From assembly GCA_022072255.1 (NCBI GenBank), contig JAJVHZ010000026.1, positions 26,533 to 90,532 on the forward strand: DNA of 64,000 bases, given 5' to 3'. The notes beneath the pieces are model-generated. The model searched no databases. It had not been told where the DNA came from and was given only the letters and a program-made list of their open reading frames with translations. The stretch is from Gammaproteobacteria bacterium (lineage in GTDB: Bacteria; Pseudomonadota; Gammaproteobacteria; JAJPIJ01). This document shows positions 31,287 through 39,930 of the stretch, piece after piece; positions within the stretch are counted from its first letter, which is position 1; every line of letters starts with the position of its first letter. Position numbers and translations under genes: made by a program.

Positions 31287-31313
31287 AACCCCGCCTCAGC
31301 GGGGTTTTCGTTT
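31287..31313 (+). terminator. Rho-independent terminator of the Sel1 gene
   Basis: Stem AACCCCGC / GCGGGGTT with loop CTCA, followed by TTCGTTT, 9 bases after the stop codon. Confidence 0.85.
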
Positions 31314-31341
31314 CACCGACGCACCCGGGTGTGTCCGAGCT

Positions 31342-31704
31342 TCAAACGACGTCGCGGACGTAGCGGCCACGCTCACGCTCACTGTTCTCACCGGTCATGG
31401 ACAGCAGCATGGCCCCGATCAGGTCGCGGCGGAGGAAGGCCCCGACGCCCGCGAGGTCCCCGGTGGCGTCGCCGGCGCCGTGGCCGTCGGCCCTGGCAGC
31501 CGCCATCCGCACGTACTGACCGATGACGGCGCCCCGCGCAGCGTGGTCGCGGCTGATGACACCTTCGTAAACGCGGTGCCTGGGTTCTTCGAAGACCGGT
31601 GCCTCTTGACGAAGCGCGACCACGGCACGTGTCCGCAGACGGGCACCGGCCGGGGCCTCCCAGGTCGGGGGGGAATGTATCAGTCTGGCGTTGTCGATGC
31701 GCAC
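31342..31704 (-). CDS. Small protein of unknown function
   Basis: I do not recognise a family. From the GTG at 31704 the frame encodes 120 residues (starting VRIDNARLIHSPPTW) with no membrane segment or signal peptide. Coding is supported by strong GC bias at third codon positions and lower GC at second positions, and by a perfect TATAAT hexamer 34 bases upstream. A purine-rich GGGGATGG lies about 10 bases before the GTG. The C-terminal part is rich in Arg/Glu (GENSERERGRYVRD). The opposite strand frames look less gene-like. It lies between the Sel1 gene end and the divergent nuclease gene. Confidence 0.55.
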   Translation of the reverse strand: MRIDNARLIHSPPTWEAPAGARLRTRAVVALRQEAPVFEEPRHRVYEGVISRDHAARGAVIGQYVRMAAARADGHGAGDATGDLAGVGAFLRRDLIGAMLLSMTGENSERERGRYVRDVV

Positions 31705-31737
31705 GGCGCCGGTGCCATCCCCAAAAAATGTCGGGCA

Positions 31738-31743
31738 ATTATA
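31738..31743 (-). promoter_or_regulatory. Perfect -10 box (TATAAT) upstream of the small unknown gene
   Basis: TATAAT on the minus strand 34 bases before the GTG at 31704. No strong -35 is present at 16-18 bases. Confidence 0.5.
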
Positions 31744-31895
31744 GCAGCCACCCGGGCTGTCGGGCCGGTGCTCCGGCCCGTTACGTCGATTGGTCCGCAG
31801 GCCTGGCCCGCGGCCGACCTGACGCCGGCCGGGTGGCACCGACGTCGATCAACCCTTACGATGCGACGGGGTCAACGGGCGAAGGAAAAAAACGG

Positions 31896-33296
31896 GTGGC
31901 GACCATACAGTTCCTCGGTGCAGCGCGGGAGGTGACCGGCTCCTGCTACCTGCTCAGCACCCGCGCCAGCCGCGTGCTGCTCGAGTGCGGCGCCCGCCAG
32001 GGACGCGATGCGGAGGAAGCCGATCGGGAAAATCACGACGAACTGCCGGCGGCGCCAGGGGACATCCACGCCGTCATCCTCTCGCACGCGCATCTGGATC
32101 ACTCGGGCGCCCTGCCCCGCCTCGTCAGAAAGGGTTTCGGTGGTCCGATCTACTGCACCCCGGCGACCGCGGACCTGTTGCGCGTCCTGCTCTTGGACGC
32201 GGTCTTCCTGCACCTGAAGGACATCCAGGCCGAGAATCGCTGGCGCGAGCGGGCGGGCAAACCGCTGCTCGAACCGCAATACATGCCCGAGGACTGCGAG
32301 ACCGTTCTGAAGCAGTGTGTGGAGGTCGGCTACGGCGAGGCGACGGTCGTATCGTCGGACGTCTCGCTGCGGTTCCACGATGCCGGGCACATCCTCGGTT
32401 CGGCCATCGTCGAGCTGGAGATCGGCGAGCGGGGTGAGTCGCGCCGCGTGGTGTTCTCGGGCGATCTCGGCAACGCCGAATCGGTCCTGATGCCGCCGCC
32501 CAGTGCCATGGAGAGCGCCGACGTCGTGCTGATGGAGGGCACATACGGTGATCGCGATCACCGGCCATACGCCGAGACGGTTGCGGAGTTCGCCGAGGCA
32601 CTGGAAGCCGCGCATCGCGACGGCGGCAATGTGCTCATCCCCGCCTTCGCCGTCGGACGCACGCAGGAGGTGCTGTTTCACCTGGCGCGTCTGCATGGTG
32701 ACGGAAAGCTGAAGCAGTCCTTCGTGGTGCTGGACAGCCCCATGGCCATCGATGTCACCCAGCTCTACCAGCGTCACCGTGCGCTGCTCGATCCCGGGGA
32801 TCTCGCGAGACTGGGCGGCAGCGGGCATTTCAAGCAGGCGCTGGATTTCCTGCGCCTGGCGCGCACGCCGGAGGATTCGATGGCGATCAACCGCTTCCGG
32901 AGCGGCGCGATCATCATCGCCGGCAGCGGCATGTGCGAGGGCGGGCGCATCCGGCACCATCTCAAACACAACCTGTGGCGCCGGCAGACGCATCTCATCT
33001 TCGTCGGCTTCCAGGCGCAGGGCACGCTGGGCCGCCGCATCGTCGACGGCGCGGAGTCGGTCCGGCTCTTCGGGCAGGAGATTGCCGTCAAGGCCCAGAT
33101 TCACACCCTCGGTGGATTCTCGGCTCACGCCGGGCAGGCACAGCTGCTCGGCTGGGCACGACATTTCAAAGGCAAGCCGCGCTTTCACCTCGTGCACGGC
33201 GAGGAACGGGCACTATCGGCGCTGCAGAGCGCGATGCGACGCAGGGACAGGATCGAGTCGATCGCGCCGAGACTGAATGATGTCGTCGAGATTTGA
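31896..33296 (+). CDS. Metallo-beta-lactamase/beta-CASP RNA-processing nuclease
   Basis: 466 residues from the GTG at 31896, preceded by GAAGGA at 9 bases. The MBL domain has the zinc motif SHAHLDHSG, then DAGHILGSAIVELEI and VVFSGDLGNAES. The beta-CASP cap spans about residues 205-400 with LDSPMAID, IIIAGSGMCEGGRIRHHLKHNL and a final motif GFSAHAGQ. This is the YSH1/COG1236 type, related to archaeal and eukaryotic CPSF-73 and to bacterial RNA hydrolases. The substrate is presumed RNA. It lies 42 bp before lpxH on the same strand. Confidence 0.92.
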   Translation: MATIQFLGAAREVTGSCYLLSTRASRVLLECGARQGRDAEEADRENHDELPAAPGDIHAVILSHAHLDHSGALPRLVRKGFGGPIYCTPATADLLRVLLLDAVFLHLKDIQAENRWRERAGKPLLEPQYMPEDCETVLKQCVEVGYGEATVVSSDVSLRFHDAGHILGSAIVELEIGERGESRRVVFSGDLGNAESVLMPPPSAMESADVVLMEGTYGDRDHRPYAETVAEFAEALEAAHRDGGNVLIPAFAVGRTQEVLFHLARLHGDGKLKQSFVVLDSPMAIDVTQLYQRHRALLDPGDLARLGGSGHFKQALDFLRLARTPEDSMAINRFRSGAIIIAGSGMCEGGRIRHHLKHNLWRRQTHLIFVGFQAQGTLGRRIVDGAESVRLFGQEIAVKAQIHTLGGFSAHAGQAQLLGWARHFKGKPRFHLVHGEERALSALQSAMRRRDRIESIAPRLNDVVEI

Positions 33297-33338
33297 GACC
33301 ACGCGCTCCGCGGCAACTGCATTATCCCGGCGACTGCC

Positions 33339-34079
33339 ATGAGAACGATCTTCATTTCCGATCTGCACCTGAGCGGCCAGCGGCCGGATAAGGTGCAGAC
33401 GTTCCAGACCCTGCTGGACCGGGCCGCCGGCCAGGTCGACGCCCTGTACATACTTGGCGACCTGTTCGAGGTCTGGGTCGGCGACGATGACGACACGCCG
33501 CCGAATCCCGAGATCCTCGAGGCAATGCGGGAATTCAGCGGCCGCGGCACACCGCTGTACGTCATGCACGGCAACCGCGACTTCTTCATGGGAGAGGGCT
33601 TTGTCGGGAAGACCGGATGCATGCTGCTCGCCGACCCGCACGCCGCCGATCTCTACGGGACGCGCGTGCTGCTGATGCACGGTGACCTGCTCTGCACCCA
33701 GGACACCGATTATCTGGCCTTCAGGCGGAAGGTGCGTGCGCTGCCCTGGCAACAGCGATTCCTCAGCCGGCCATTGTGGGTGCGCAAGGCGATAGGCCGC
33801 TACGCGCGCTGGCGCAGTCGCCACGCCTCGCGCCGCAAGGCCGATTACATCATCGATGTCGAGCAGGCGAGCGTCGAGACCACCATGCGAGCACACGGCG
33901 TGCATCTGCTCATCCATGGCCACACCCATCGCCCCGCCATACACGATTTCGAACTCGGCGGTGCGCCGGCGCGTCGAATCGTGCTGGGCGACTGGTACGT
34001 GCAGGATTCCGTGCTGGTCTGCGACGCGGCCGGCCAGCGGCTGATGACGGTCAGCGAGTTCCTCGCGGGCCCGGACTAG
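33339..34079 (+). CDS. lpxH: UDP-2,3-diacylglucosamine diphosphatase
   Basis: Calcineurin-like Mn2+ phosphoesterase that makes lipid X in lipid A synthesis, peripheral on the inner membrane. 246 residues with the metal motifs ISDLHLSG, ILGDLFEVWVGDDD, MHGNRDFFMG, LMHGDLLC and LIHGHTHRP in order. It supports an LPS-bearing outer membrane. It probably shares a transcript with the upstream nuclease gene. Confidence 0.96.
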   Translation: MRTIFISDLHLSGQRPDKVQTFQTLLDRAAGQVDALYILGDLFEVWVGDDDDTPPNPEILEAMREFSGRGTPLYVMHGNRDFFMGEGFVGKTGCMLLADPHAADLYGTRVLLMHGDLLCTQDTDYLAFRRKVRALPWQQRFLSRPLWVRKAIGRYARWRSRHASRRKADYIIDVEQASVETTMRAHGVHLLIHGHTHRPAIHDFELGGAPARRIVLGDWYVQDSVLVCDAAGQRLMTVSEFLAGPD

Positions 34080-34252
34080 ACGGCCGCAGCGATTCGATGG
34101 ACGGATAAGGCGGTGCCGCCCGGGCCCGCCAGGCGCGCCTCAACGGTGCACGCGGCAGCATAGTGAGAGCATGGCCCCGGGGCGGCGCACGGGGGAGCGA
34201 TTGCGCCATTGCAGGCGGTTTGCGGCCGGCGTGAAGAGCCGGCGCGGCGAAC

Positions 34253-35116
34253 TCAGACGATCCAGCCGGCCAGGGTTATCACGGCGAGGACGGTAAGCCA
34301 GACCAGGAAAGTGCGCCCGACGAGCCCGCGCGCCTGCTCCACCCACTCGCGTTCCTCTTCCACGGTCAGTGCCTGACCAGCCCGATCGAACTGCAGGGCC
34401 CCGAGCCCCGCTGCCTTCACGAGGGCGTCGTTCTCATCCGCATGCATGGTCTGTCCGATCGACCAGCGATCGAAGGTATGCGTGAGGCTGCCCGCAAGCG
34501 CGAAGCCGAGGGCGAACAGGCGTGTCGGGAACCACATCATCAGCGCGTGCAACCGGTCGGCAGCATGCGAGAAGCCCAGCGTGCGTGAAGTGGAAACCGG
34601 CCGCAGTTCCAGGAGGCCGCGCATCAGCAGCGCCCCCACTCCACCGAGGACGGCGAACCAGAAATAAAGTGCGAACAGTCGCCGGCTGGCGCCCGTGAAA
34701 ATCGACTCCAGCATCGCCTGCGGCCGCTGCTCCGCCGTCAGTTCCGCCTGCCCGGTGAGTTCCGCCGCCGTGGCATTCAGGTCCGCCGTATCGCCGGCTT
34801 TCAATGCCTTCACGTATCGATCCACGAGGTTGATGAGGTCGTGTGGGCCCATTGAATAGAGCAGGGTCGCCACCTGCAACAGCACCCAGATGAGCCACAT
34901 ATGGTCATGGGAGTAATTGAAGACTGCCTTGGCCAGGAGCAGCGGCGGCGCGAGCGTGGCGATCACGCCGAGCGGCCCGGCCCAAAATGCGCGTTCCGTG
35001 AACACGGTATGAAGACGGTCCGACAGCCAATGCAGCCAGCGCCAGTCGCGCCAGCGCTCCAGTGAACCGAGATGCTGCTCCGCGAGGAACGCAATGACGA
35101 TGATGATGAGTTTCAT
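34253..35116 (-). CDS. ampE: Inner-membrane protein AmpE (CobD-like)
   Basis: 287 residues starting MKLIIIVIAFLAEQHLGSLERWRDW, with four to five membrane segments and the AmpE pattern HDLINLVDRYVKALKAGD and ADRLHALMMWFPTRLFALGFALAG. AmpE has been linked to beta-lactam sensing with AmpD, but its own biochemical role is not settled. It follows ampD on the same strand by 55 bp, the classic ampDE pair. Confidence 0.92.
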   Translation of the reverse strand: MKLIIIVIAFLAEQHLGSLERWRDWRWLHWLSDRLHTVFTERAFWAGPLGVIATLAPPLLLAKAVFNYSHDHMWLIWVLLQVATLLYSMGPHDLINLVDRYVKALKAGDTADLNATAAELTGQAELTAEQRPQAMLESIFTGASRRLFALYFWFAVLGGVGALLMRGLLELRPVSTSRTLGFSHAADRLHALMMWFPTRLFALGFALAGSLTHTFDRWSIGQTMHADENDALVKAAGLGALQFDRAGQALTVEEEREWVEQARGLVGRTFLVWLTVLAVITLAGWIV

Positions 35117-35171
35117 GGCGGGCGTTACCGAGGCTCTCCTGTGGGCTGCGGTACTGCGCCGATCCTAACCG

Positions 35172-35717
35172 TTAAAGGGCGGCTCTGAAACGCCACCAGT
35201 CGAAGGCCGGGCCGGGATCGGTCTTGCGGCCCGGCGCCACGTCGCTGTGGCCGACCATCCGATCGGCCGTGATCCCCGGAAAGTGCCGCATGAGCAGCCG
35301 TCCCACCGTCGCCAGACGCCGATACTGTTGCGCCGTGTATGCCACCGTGTCCGTGCCCTCCAGCTCGATGCCGATGGAGTAGTCATTGCAGCGTCCGCGG
35401 CCCAGGAAGGAGGACACACCTGCATGCCAAGCACGCTGGTACAAGGATACGAACTGCACGAGCTTCCCGTCGCGGCGCAGAAACAGGTGTGCCGAGACGT
35501 GCATGGACGCGATCTCGCGGAAGAACGGATGCTCCTCCGGCGACAACGCATTGGTGAAAAAGCGCTCCACGCAATCGCCGCCGAAACGGCCGGGCGGAAG
35601 GCTGATGCCGTGGATCACGAGCAGATCCACGTTGGTCCCCGCCGGGCGATCGTCATGGTTGGGCGAGGGCACGTGGCGCACGCCGACGACCCAACCGGTA
35701 TCGCGATCGAGTTTCAA
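35172..35717 (-). CDS. ampD: 1,6-anhydro-N-acetylmuramyl-L-alanine amidase
   Basis: Cytoplasmic zinc amidase that recycles anhydro-muropeptides. The zinc ligands are visible in VIHGIS, AWHAGVS and the [11 protein letters not shown] end, and the catalytic Glu in SIGIELEG. The start is uncertain. I propose the TTG at 35717 ([21 protein letters not shown]), giving 181 residues, the normal AmpD size. An ATG at 35792 in the same frame would add 25 residues and overlap the nadC promoter, which seems less likely. ampE follows. Confidence 0.9.
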   Translation of the reverse strand: MKLDRDTGWVVGVRHVPSPNHDDRPAGTNVDLLVIHGISLPPGRFGGDCVERFFTNALSPEEHPFFREIASMHVSAHLFLRRDGKLVQFVSLYQRAWHAGVSSFLGRGRCNDYSIGIELEGTDTVAYTAQQYRRLATVGRLLMRHFPGITADRMVGHSDVAPGRKTDPGPAFDWWRFRAAL

Positions 35718-35733
35718 GGGCCGCGCTCGCTGG

Positions 35734-35739
35734 TATAGT
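35734..35739 (+). promoter_or_regulatory. Candidate -10 box for nadC
   Basis: TATAGT 70 bases before the nadC ATG, with GTTTCA 17 bases upstream as a weak -35. It lies inside the 5' end of ampD on the other strand. Confidence 0.4.
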
Positions 35740-35808
35740 GGCGGCAGAGCGTCATTGCCATTTTGCCATTCCACTGAATTCTTCCCGAACACGCAACTGC
35801 CTCACGCC

Positions 35809-36639
35809 ATGGATCTGCTCGCCTGTGTCGAACAGAACGTCTCGGCTGCCCTCCGCGAGGATGTCGGAAGCGGCGATATCACCGCCGAACTCATCGCCGC
35901 CGATGCCTGGGCGCAGGCACGGGTCATTACGCGCGAGTCCGCCGTGCTGTGCGGCGTGCCGTGGTTCGACGAGGTCTACCGTCAGGTCAACGAGCACGTC
36001 ACGGTGGCATGGCATGTCTGCGACGGTGATGTGCTGCAGGCCGACCAGGAGATCTGCCGGCTGGAGGGGCCGACCCGCGCGCTGCTGACCGGGGAGCGGC
36101 TGGCCCTGAACTTCCTGCAGACTCTCTCCGGCACGGCAACCGTTGTCAGGCAGTACGTGGAACTCATAGCCGGCACGCACGCGAAATTGCTTGACACGCG
36201 CAAGACCATCCCGGGCCTGCGCTGCGCCCAGAAGTACGCGGTACGGTGCGGCGGGGGGACCAACCATCGCATGGGTCTGCACGATGGGGTTCTCATCAAG
36301 GAGAATCACATCGCCGCATGCGGCTCGATCACCGCGGCGGTTCGTGCCTCGCACCGCCTGAATCCCGGCAAGCCGGTGGAGGTGGAGATCGAAAGCATCG
36401 ATCAGCTGCAGGAGGCCATCGAGGCCGGCAGCGACAGCGCGCTGCTGGATAACTTCACGCTCGACATGATGTACGAGGCCGTCACCGTGAACGCCGGACG
36501 CATCAGGCTCGAGGCCTCCGGCGGCGTGGACCGCGGGACGGTCCGGGCCATTGCCGAGACCGGCGTCGATTACATCTCGGTGGGGTCGCTGACCAAGCAC
36601 GTGCATGCGATCGACCTGTCGATGCGCATCGTCGCCTGA
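35809..36639 (+). CDS. nadC: Nicotinate-nucleotide pyrophosphorylase (carboxylating)
   Basis: Converts quinolinate and PRPP to nicotinate mononucleotide in NAD synthesis. The ATG at 35809 gives 276 residues. The family motifs are [47 protein letters not shown], the [19 protein letters not shown] block, [11 protein letters not shown] and [24 protein letters not shown]. It is divergent from ampDE, the arrangement common in gammaproteobacteria. Confidence 0.97.
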   Translation: MDLLACVEQNVSAALREDVGSGDITAELIAADAWAQARVITRESAVLCGVPWFDEVYRQVNEHVTVAWHVCDGDVLQADQEICRLEGPTRALLTGERLALNFLQTLSGTATVVRQYVELIAGTHAKLLDTRKTIPGLRCAQKYAVRCGGGTNHRMGLHDGVLIKENHIAACGSITAAVRASHRLNPGKPVEVEIESIDQLQEAIEAGSDSALLDNFTLDMMYEAVTVNAGRIRLEASGGVDRGTVRAIAETGVDYISVGSLTKHVHAIDLSMRIVA

Positions 36640-36722
36640 CCCCGGCGCCGGCCTCCGGCGACCGCCCCCGCCGATGTGCCGCCGCGCGGCGACGGCCATC
36701 GGCGAGGCAGGCTCCATGGGAA

Positions 36723-37346
36723 TTACAGACGGCTCTTCACGATGCCGTAGATCTCCTCCATCATGGCGTCCCTGCCCTTCAGGATGCCTTCCAGTTCGGC
36801 CGTACGGCTGTCGGTGAACTGCCGGTCCTTGATCCCGGGGACGTTGATATACACGTTCAGCGCCGCGCTGCGCAGCGCGGCGTAGGCTGCCAGCACCGCC
36901 ACGCCCGCATCGCTGATGACGTTCTTGTTCCCCTTCTCCGCCACCGGCTTGCAGATATCGATGACCTCGGCGCAGGCCCGCGCGCAGGCGAGCGGCACGT
37001 CCGTCGCCGCCTTCAGCGCCGCCTGGATTGCGTCGGTGCGCTTGGCCTTCTGCTCATCGGTGTCCTTGGGCATGCCATAGGCACCCATGACCTGGTCGAA
37101 CACCTCGACGTCCGCACGCACCATGTCGGTGAGTTTCGCGCGCAGAGCCTCGGTCCTGGCGAGCAGGTCCTTGATCTGCGGCTCCACCGCCTCGTAGCCC
37201 TTCTTGCCGACGGTGAAATTGCCCACCATGCTGGCCAGCGCCGCGCCCATTGCGCCCATGATCGCCGCGGCACTGCCGCCGCCCGGGGTGGAGGCCTTGC
37301 TCGCCAGTTCGTCCAGGAATACTTGTACGGGTTCGTCTTTTATCAT
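36723..37346 (-). CDS. fchA: Methenyltetrahydrofolate cyclohydrolase, Fch type
   Basis: Hydrolyses methenyl-tetrahydrofolate to 10-formyl-tetrahydrofolate. 207 residues of the FTCD_C/cyclodeaminase fold with STPGGGSAAAIMGAMGAALASMV, VGKKGYEAVEPQ, VMGAYGMPKDTDEQK, TDVPLACARACAEVIDICKPVAEKGN and NVISDAGVAVLAAYAALRSAALNV. These blocks recall the Methylobacterium Fch protein closely, from memory. It is divergent from mtdA, whose product catalyses the preceding step. Confidence 0.92.
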   Translation of the reverse strand: MIKDEPVQVFLDELASKASTPGGGSAAAIMGAMGAALASMVGNFTVGKKGYEAVEPQIKDLLARTEALRAKLTDMVRADVEVFDQVMGAYGMPKDTDEQKAKRTDAIQAALKAATDVPLACARACAEVIDICKPVAEKGNKNVISDAGVAVLAAYAALRSAALNVYINVPGIKDRQFTDSRTAELEGILKGRDAMMEEIYGIVKSRL

Positions 37347-37410
37347 CTCGGAATGCTCCAGCAGGTTGGTCTCCCGCCCGCGCGGTCGGGCGGGTCGGCA
37401 CAGGGCGCGC

Positions 37411-37416
37411 ATTATA
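37411..37416 (-). promoter_or_regulatory. Candidate -10 box for fchA
   Basis: TATAAT on the minus strand (within ATATATAATG), 65 bases before the fchA ATG. The 241-bp-plus divergent region up to mtdA also holds a GC-rich inverted repeat near 37610-37640. Confidence 0.5.
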
Positions 37417-37701
37417 TATGTCGCGGCGCCGTCTGCAGCCCCCGGAATCGATCTTCGCACGTGATCCGGCCCGGTTGTCGGCCAAACGGCGATGCGTTAA
37501 GGTTACGCCGCTTCCACGGTCGCCCCATCCTGCTGGGTTCCTAAGGCGGCGGTTTTCCCGGGCAGGGCTATGCAGGCCCGCCATGTTCCCCGTGTGAAAC
37601 GAACTCACATCGCGCGAGCGCTCGCGTCGCGGCCGCGCGAATTCGCGTTCATGAGGTATTAGTCGTCCAAATCCGATCAATCTGCCTGAGGAGAAACTTA
37701 C

Positions 37702-38565
37702 ATGGCCAAGAAGCTGCTGTTCCACCTCGATACCGACCCGATGCCGAGCGTCTTCGATACCGTGGTGGCCTACGACGGCGGCGCCGATCACGTGCACGGA
37801 TACGGTGGGGTCACCCCGGAAAACGTGACGCCTCTGGTAGCCGGAACGATATTCACCCGCGGCGAGAAGAAGAACTCCGCCATCTTCGTGAGCGGCAGCA
37901 ACATGCAGGGCGGCGAGGAGCTCTTCGAGGCGGTGAAGCGCCAGTTCTTCGGCGATTTCCGCGTCTCCATCATGATCGACAGCAACGGCAGCAACACCAC
38001 GGCCGCCGCCATGGTCGCCCTGCTCGGCAAGGAAGTCCCGCTGAAGGGCAAGCGCGCGGTCATACTCGCGGGCACCGGGCCGGTCGGCCAGCGCGCGGGC
38101 GTGATGATGGCGCAGGAGGGTGCTGAAGTGATCCTCACCTCGCGCAAGGTCGATCGCGCGCAGGCGGCCTGTTACGCGATGAACAAGGCCTTCGGCGTCA
38201 ACATGACGGCCGCCGCCGCGGCAGACAAGGCCTCCACCGCAGACCTCCTCGAGGGCACGCACATCGTGCTCGCGACCGGCGCCGCCGGCATCGAACTGAT
38301 GAGCGAGGACATGTGGAGGAATCACTCCACCATCGTGGCCCTGTCCGACGCCAACGCGACCCCGCCGCTCGGCATCCAGGGCGTCAAGGCCAAGGACAAG
38401 GGTGAGAACCGTAACGGAAAGCTCTGCTGGGGCGCGCTCGGTGTGGGCAATCTGAAGCTCAACCTGCACCGTCGCTGCATCGGCAAGCTCTTCGAGGCCA
38501 ACAATCAGGTCTTCGACGCCCCGCAGATCTACGCGCTGGCCAAGGAGATGATCGGGGGCGTCTAA
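37702..38565 (+). CDS. mtdA: Methylene-tetrahydrofolate/tetrahydromethanopterin dehydrogenase, MtdA-like
   Basis: NADP-dependent oxidation of the methylene to the methenyl C1 carrier. 287 residues, family length, with GAGGAG-type ribosome site (GAGGAG 9 bases upstream). The start MAKKLLFHLDTDPMPSVFDTVVAYDGGADH, the block IDSNGSNTTAAAMVALL, the nucleotide-binding LAGTGPVGQRAGVMMAQEGAEV and the end LNLHRRCIGKLFE are the MtdA/MtdB family. The N-terminal YDGGADH...GYGGVTPENV block fits MtdA better than MtdB as I recall them. With fchA it forms a route from methylene- to formyl-tetrahydrofolate that can replace FolD. Confidence 0.9.
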   Translation: MAKKLLFHLDTDPMPSVFDTVVAYDGGADHVHGYGGVTPENVTPLVAGTIFTRGEKKNSAIFVSGSNMQGGEELFEAVKRQFFGDFRVSIMIDSNGSNTTAAAMVALLGKEVPLKGKRAVILAGTGPVGQRAGVMMAQEGAEVILTSRKVDRAQAACYAMNKAFGVNMTAAAAADKASTADLLEGTHIVLATGAAGIELMSEDMWRNHSTIVALSDANATPPLGIQGVKAKDKGENRNGKLCWGALGVGNLKLNLHRRCIGKLFEANNQVFDAPQIYALAKEMIGGV

Positions 38566-38572
38566 AGCCCCC
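38554..38572 (+). terminator. Stem-loop at the mtdA stop codon
   Basis: GGGGGC / GCCCCC inverted repeat with a 7-base loop spanning the stop codon. There is no T-run, so it may be a weak or rho-assisted stop. A TACAAT hexamer at 38583-38588 right after it could serve as -10 for the next gene. Confidence 0.35.
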
Positions 38573-38634
38573 GACGGAGCGTTACAATAGTGCCTGGTTA
38601 GACTCAAACCGCGCCACAGGAGGTTTACGGCAGC

Positions 38635-39894
38635 ATGACGTCGGCCCGTTGCGTACTGGGAGTGCTTTGCCTGTGGCTGGGGTCATCCGCTGTCCTGCCG
38701 GCGGCGGAGCCCACAGCGCTTCGACCCGGCAACGTGGCGTCCGGCTCCTTCGAGGAGGGGCGCGCCGCCTACCTCGCGAAGGAATATGACCGTGCCTTCG
38801 CCATTCTCAAGCCCCTGGCCGAGAGCGGTGACGCCAAGGCGCAGGTCACGCTCGGCATCATGTACGACTACGGCTACGGGGTCGAGAAGGACGTCGCCAG
38901 GGCGATTGATTGGTACAAGAAGGCGGCCGAACAGGGCATCCCGGCGGTGCAGCACGACCTCGGCGTGAAGTACTACCGCGGGCAGGACGTCACCCAGGAT
39001 TACGAGCAGGCCGTCAAGTGGTGGCGAATGGCCGCCGAGAACGGGCTGGCCGACTCCCAGTACAACCTCGGATACATGTACTCACGCGGTCTCGGCGTAC
39101 CGGCGAGCGACAAGGAGGCGCTGGCGTGGTACAGCAAGGCGGCAGCGCAGAATCACATCTTTGCGCAGTACAGCCTCGCGGTCATGCACGCCTTCGGCAA
39201 GGGCGTTCCGGTCGATTTCGCACAGGCCGCGCAATGGTTTCGCAAGGCCGCCGAGCAGGGTATGGCGCAAGCGCAGTACAACCTCGGCGTGCTGTACGAG
39301 AACGGCCAGGGAGTCGGGAAGAACCTTGATGAGGCGCGGAAATGGTACAAGCTTGCCGCCGACCAGGGCCTCGATATGGCGGGTCGCAAACTCGCCGCTC
39401 TGCAGGGAGGCGGCGGCACGACTCCGCCGGCGCCAGCCGCAGCGGCTGCCGCCCAGCCAGCTACGGCCGCGACCGCAGCGGCGCCGACCGATGCGGCACC
39501 CGCCGCAGCCCCGCAGTCCGACGGCGCCGCTGCGCCGGGCGCTCCCGTGGCGGCCACCCCTGCGCCGACCCCCGGCGCACCCGGCGGGATACAGCGCGAG
39601 GACTGGATCGCCGCGCAACCCAGGGACCACTACACTTTGCAGATCATGTCTAGCAGCCGCGAGGACGCCCTGCTAGATTTGTTGCAACGCCAGCACTTGA
39701 GCGGCGATGTTGCCTACTTCCGTGCCAACGTGAATGGTCAGACCCGTTACTCCGCAATCTACGGCGTGTTCGCCAGCCCGGCGGATGCAGAGGCTGCGCG
39801 CGGCCAGCTTCCGGCCGATTTGCGCAAGGCAAACCCGTGGATCAGACAATTTGGCGCCATTCAGGGCCTTATACAGCAGCCTTCCCAGAACTGA
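38635..39894 (+). CDS. Exported Sel1-repeat protein with C-terminal SPOR domain
   Basis: 419 residues with an N-terminal signal peptide (about residues 1-24, cleaved near PAAEP), then five to six Sel1 repeats at about residues 45-260 (AQVTLGIMYDYGYGVEKDVARAIDWYKKAAEQG and similar), an Ala/Pro-rich linker of about 60 residues, and a C-terminal SPOR domain (about 330-410; HYTLQIMSSSREDALLDLLQRQHL, TRYSAIYGVFASPADAEAA). SPOR domains bind denuded septal peptidoglycan, so a division-site or pole scaffold role is likely. AGGAGGT precedes the start. Confidence 0.9.
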   Translation: MTSARCVLGVLCLWLGSSAVLPAAEPTALRPGNVASGSFEEGRAAYLAKEYDRAFAILKPLAESGDAKAQVTLGIMYDYGYGVEKDVARAIDWYKKAAEQGIPAVQHDLGVKYYRGQDVTQDYEQAVKWWRMAAENGLADSQYNLGYMYSRGLGVPASDKEALAWYSKAAAQNHIFAQYSLAVMHAFGKGVPVDFAQAAQWFRKAAEQGMAQAQYNLGVLYENGQGVGKNLDEARKWYKLAADQGLDMAGRKLAALQGGGGTTPPAPAAAAAAQPATAATAAAPTDAAPAAAPQSDGAAAPGAPVAATPAPTPGAPGGIQREDWIAAQPRDHYTLQIMSSSREDALLDLLQRQHLSGDVAYFRANVNGQTRYSAIYGVFASPADAEAARGQLPADLRKANPWIRQFGAIQGLIQQPSQN

Positions 39895-39930
39895 CACGCC
39901 ATCACACAGAGCCGCGGCCCGTCCTCCTCG

